From Chamaelirium japonicum (taxonomy: Eukaryota; Streptophyta; Magnoliopsida; Liliales; Melanthiaceae): a stretch of DNA of 64,000 nt. A program made the position numbers and the translations under genes. Below, piece by piece: positions 60,643 through 64,000 of the stretch. The notes under the pieces were generated by a model. It was not told the DNA's origin. It made no database searches and saw nothing but the letters and a program-made list of their open reading frames with translations. Position 1 is the first letter of the stretch; each line of letters starts with the position of its first letter. The stretch lies in contig OX393557.1 of the NCBI GenBank assembly GCA_947650365.1, forward strand, positions 868,001 through 932,000, given 5' to 3'.

Positions 60643-62990
60643 TGTTAGGTTTGATGTGGTCTATAGCTCGTAAAACCCTAGGTTTGGCTGTATATGGTTG
60701 ATAGTTTATTTAGGATTGTATAAAGGTACATATTATTATACGTGTTCTGTTTACAGAACTTAAAGAGCCATGGCTATATAGTAGTCCATCTGAGTGGGAG
60801 ACTCAGTGGATTGGTCCTATGAGCCTAAATCGTTCGCAGCTCTGATTTGGGTTGGTCGCCCTATCAGGATAAGCTGTTGGAATGACAGAGCATGAGAATC
60901 TCCATAATGGTCATTACCAGGCACAGTGTCTGGGGCCGAACGGAACCAATACGGTGCACAGATCGGTGAGCAGACATCGGTGCACATAGTCGTGTTTCTG
61001 CTTAGGGTAATCGGTTCTAAACCCTGAGGAACCAAGATCGATGGACTAACCAGTTACGTGTAACTTTGGTTCACCAACGTGTAAGGGATCTAACCATGAC
61101 CCAATACCACGGTGCGCTGGGTTACCGGGCTAGTGTTGCATCGGCATGCCACTCTTGCAGGCCATCCACATCCTTACCGGGAGGTACGTTCCTTGATATG
61201 ACATACACCGCACTAAAACCAGGCCTGGTGGTCAGCAGTTGAGCTGTTGACCGGATCCGGTTGCTTGGCCAAAGCGATCGGAGGTGCGATGTGATAGTCA
61301 TATGCTCACTCGAGTCTGACGGTGCTCTCCACTGCTCGAGTTGACTCATGGCACCAAGTGGAGGGACATCGTATTACCAATACTAAGCGGAGAGCAGGGG
61401 TATGCGAGAGAGCTTAATAAGTCTGGGAGAATTGGAGTGCAGCCTGCGTCGTACTCTGGGTGGCCACGCAGGTTAACCGGTACCCAGAGGATTGACAGGG
61501 ACACTTAGGTAGTGTGTCAATCGGGTTCGGTTGGAAGCCATGAATCCTAGTCCCTGAAGGTTCCACCCTATCCACGATTGTTATGGATCATTACTTTCTC
61601 GTTGTCTCACATAATATTATGAGTTGAAAAAATAATGCCTAATCGTCCTGTATTCCATGAGTGCATCGCACTGGAGCATGGTGGTTGCACAGGACTAAGT
61701 GTGTTCACTAGGGGGCAACCCCAGAGTAGTGTAGAGACATACGATGTTGCCATTATACCATGAGGAGTCCATTCTGTGTGTGCGTGTTGCACTAGAACAC
61801 AGAATGCGAGTTTAGTAATTTTTACTAGGGGGCACCCCACCTTTTACTAAGGGCACCCTAGTAAATAGGAAAAATACTATTCATTATCCCATGGTGTATT
61901 GACTTGTTGCTGATGCCGATGAGGTACCCTAAGTGTTAGGGTGCATTATCATGCACGAAGATGGGCCATACATAGTCCCGCATGAGGTTAACGATCACTA
62001 GATGGATGGGGGCATTTTGGTCATTTCAAAATATCCCGCATGCCCTAATGGCCGCCATCCACACTAGGGCTAGATTGCATGGCCATCAAACTTATAATTA
62101 AGGGATTAATTCAGATTTAAAATATTTTGAATCATCTCCTTAATTGCAATAATTTTAATATGGCAACTAGTAATAAAAAGGGGCATTGAATTTGAGAGTA
62201 ATGAGATGGAGAGAGAGAGAGGAACGGTTTCAAATGGCAAGGGAGAGTAAGGGGCACAAATTTCAGATCTGAAATGGTGAATCCTTCTCAGATTTTCTAT
62301 GAAGAATCAAACCCCCTTCACTTATGGTTCGGATTTTTAGCCATCTCTCTCTCTCGGGTTCATCTCTTCTCTCTCCCTCATCTTCTTCTCCAAGTGTGTG
62401 TATGAGATTGATGGAGATCGCTTGATCTCTAAGGCACTCAGAGATTAGAGTGCAAGGATCTAGGACGATATGTGAGATCGGGTGAATCCAATGAGATTCA
62501 TTTCTCTCTTGCGCGAGGATCCCGCTCGTGATTGCTGCCCAGATTTTACGGGTAGATCTGCACAGTTTTGATCACTGTAGCAGTTATAGAAGTCCAAATG
62601 ACTTCAAACCAGTTGAAAATTCTTGTGGTTGAAGTATTCTTTTCGGAAAATCAAGTTTTGCTCCGTTCCGATGTCGGGATAGAAAGTTACGGCCTTTGGA
62701 CTGAAGTGTGTTCGTGCAGATCCGAATTCATCTTCATCAACATTGAAGAAATTCTTCGCGGTGTTAAATCCCGCACGAAGGTATAACCTACTAACCCCTA
62801 GATTTATCATAATGCATACATATGAAATATGTTAATCATTTCGATAGATGACTATAGGGGTTCGATTCGTATTTGTCTTATCATTTGCACATATGATTAA
62901 TATGAATGAAAATTTTAAAATGCACCGTACACCGAAACGATCCTTGCGATCAACTCCACCTTCCGTTGCTCCTCCGATATCATTCCAACA
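60643..62990 (+). repeat. Copia right LTR, complete
   Basis: 2348 bp from TGTTAGGTTTGATG to ATTCCAACA, with imperfect TGTT(A/G)G...CCAACA ends. A TATAAAGG candidate promoter box lies at 60719. A GAGAGAGAGAGAGG tract near 62208 and a TCTCTCTCTC tract near 62346 are shared with the left copy. By eye most 60-base stretches differ from the left LTR by only a few substitutions. Confidence 0.95.
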
Positions 62991-63519
62991 GAATGGATCA
63001 TGCGAATGAATTAGAATGGATCGTACAAATGAATTAGAATAGCTACATTCGTATGAATGAATTAAAATGGGTCATACGAATGAATTAGAATGGCTATATT
63101 CGAACGAATGAATTAGAATGGATCATACGAATGAATTAGAATGGCTCTTACGAATGAATTACAATGGCTCGTACGAATGAATTAGAATGGCTACATTCGT
63201 ACAAATGATTTAGAATGGATACCTTCATACGATTGAATTAGAATGGCTACATTCGTACGAATGAATTAGAATGGATCGTACGAATGAATTAGAATAGATA
63301 CCTTCGTATGAATGAATTAGAATGGATCGTACGAATGAATTAGAATGGCTACATTCGTATGAATGAATTAGAATGGATCATACAAATGAATTTAAATGGT
63401 TACATTCGTACGAATGAACTAGAATGGCTACATTGGTACGAATGAATTAGAATGGCTATATTCGTGCGAATGAATTAGAATGGCTACATTCATACGAATA
63501 AATTAGAATGGATCGTACA
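62991..63519 (+). repeat. Satellite array C, forward
   Basis: About 20 units directly after the copia LTR, starting in mid-unit (GAATGGATCATGCGAATG) and ending at GGATCGTACA against the next LTR-like start. No flips. Confidence 0.96.
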
Positions 63520-64000
63520 TGTTGGGGATATTTTTCGCCGGTCCATGCGATTGCCCTGCAAGACAGAAAAAGCGTGAGAACGGCTGGCTCCCTTCGGAGC
63601 GCAGACCCTCCGATGCTCAAGTCAGAATAGGTGCAAACAGGGGAAAGCTGTAGTAGTTGGAATTGGTAGGGTTGTGGGTTTCGAACCTATACTTTGGAGC
63701 CATGGGGTGTACCTTTATAGACTTCTGTAGCCTATCAGAGCCCAACACGTGGCAGTTCTTCCCGTACCTTCCATGCCCCCATTTGCCGGCCCACGTGAGC
63801 TCTGACAGCTTTTGTCATTTAGCCTGCCAGGCAGTGGAAAAGGGGGACGCATTGGTCTTGTCCTTGCCAGGTGGCAGTTCTGAAAAGTTCAAGTCTGGAA
63901 AGTCCCAGACTGACCTTGGTTGGCTTCTATGTACTGCAATCGTCCATGTAGCTTCACAGGGGCTGTGACAGCTGGCAAATTGGTACCGCCATACTGTACG
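63520..64000 (+). mobile_element. Probable 5' end of another LTR retrotransposon, cut by the window
   Basis: Starts with TGTTGGGGATATTTTTCGCC exactly at the satellite edge. Then it carries CCCTCCGATGCTCAAGTCAG, a string type often met in plant LTRs, and further downstream CTTTATAGAC, CACGTGGCAGTT and CCAGGTGGCAGTT. Composition is GC-richer than the satellite. The open frame 63657-63968 does not resemble a known protein and probably is LTR sequence. Without the second LTR or a primer site the class cannot be given. A solo LTR is equally possible. Confidence 0.55.

Larger units (their letters stand above)
48314..62990 (+). mobile_element. Ty1/copia LTR retrotransposon, decayed, left end truncated
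   Basis: Two long direct repeats (48314-50499 and 60643-62990) enclose a Met-tRNA primer site, a long leader, gag and pol remnants in copia order (integrase before RT), and a polypurine tract. The LTR ends read TGTTAG...CCAACA at the right copy. The left copy begins 180 bp inside the LTR, so no target duplication can be checked. Satellite flanks have opposite orientation on the two sides, which also argues for a rearranged left border. LTRs of 2.2-2.3 kb are long for copia. The internal region is 10.1 kb, with 6.6 kb between primer site and recognisable gag, so other insertions are likely within it. Confidence 0.92.

Noticed and set aside
62986-62995. 5-bp target duplication GAATG for the copia element
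   Set aside because: The left border is truncated and shows GAATA before the LTR; the similarity is expected from satellite sequence itself.

Overview
The window is repeat-dominated nuclear DNA from a flowering plant. The evidence is a CACTA (En/Spm) transposon with plant-type tnp2 and Transposase_24 genes split by GT-AG introns, a Ty1/copia retrotransposon with the plant initiator-Met primer site TGGTATCAGAGC, a Tat-like Ty3/gypsy integrase remnant, a PIF/Harbinger-like element with a TTA target duplication, and a short degenerate TTTAGGG tract. The species cannot be named from what I see. I found no intact host gene, tRNA, rRNA or CRISPR array. Positions 251-750 are a 500-N gap.

Layout: 1-3204 is mixed debris: a possible copia LTR remnant, a broken gypsy integrase on the minus strand, and two small satellite seeds. 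3205-29237 is one large minisatellite array. Its units share the core GAATGAATTAGAAT joined by a 9-bp linker (23-bp unit) or a 14-bp linker (28-bp unit). The array flips orientation 24 times, mostly at or next to the palindromic GTAC in the linker. 29238-44008 is a complete but dead 14.8-kb CACTA element inserted into the array with a 3-bp AAT duplication. Inside it are subterminal repeats, a C-rich minisatellite, a 290-bp triplicated repeat, two transposase pseudogenes, and a long tandem array of a 181-bp monomer. That 181-bp array is itself split by a 2.0-kb PIF/Harbinger-like element (40305-42321) whose interior is a purine-rich low-complexity expansion. 44009-48313 is more satellite with five further flips. 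48314-62990 is a decayed copia retrotransposon with 2.2-2.3-kb LTRs, of which the left lacks its first 180 bp. 62991-63518 is satellite again, and 63520-64000 looks like the start of another LTR element that leaves the window.

Order of events (inference): the satellite expanded and inverted first, then CACTA and copia inserted into it. The 181-bp array existed before the PIF/Harbinger element landed in it. Without the two large insertions the satellite would be close to 31 kb continuous. The coding remnants are all transposon genes: tnp2 (DNA cleavage and joining), a Transposase_24 accessory protein, copia gag-integrase-RT-RNase H, and a gypsy integrase tail. All carry stops or frameshifts, so nothing here looks able to move on its own.

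Most notable: the palindrome-centred inversion pattern of the satellite; the birth of a 181-bp nucleosome-sized tandem repeat directly at the stop codon of a CACTA gene; satellite seeds with duplicated flanks outside the array; and a tnp2 gene whose frame is nearly intact over 3.5 kb but interrupted by about ten nonsense codons.
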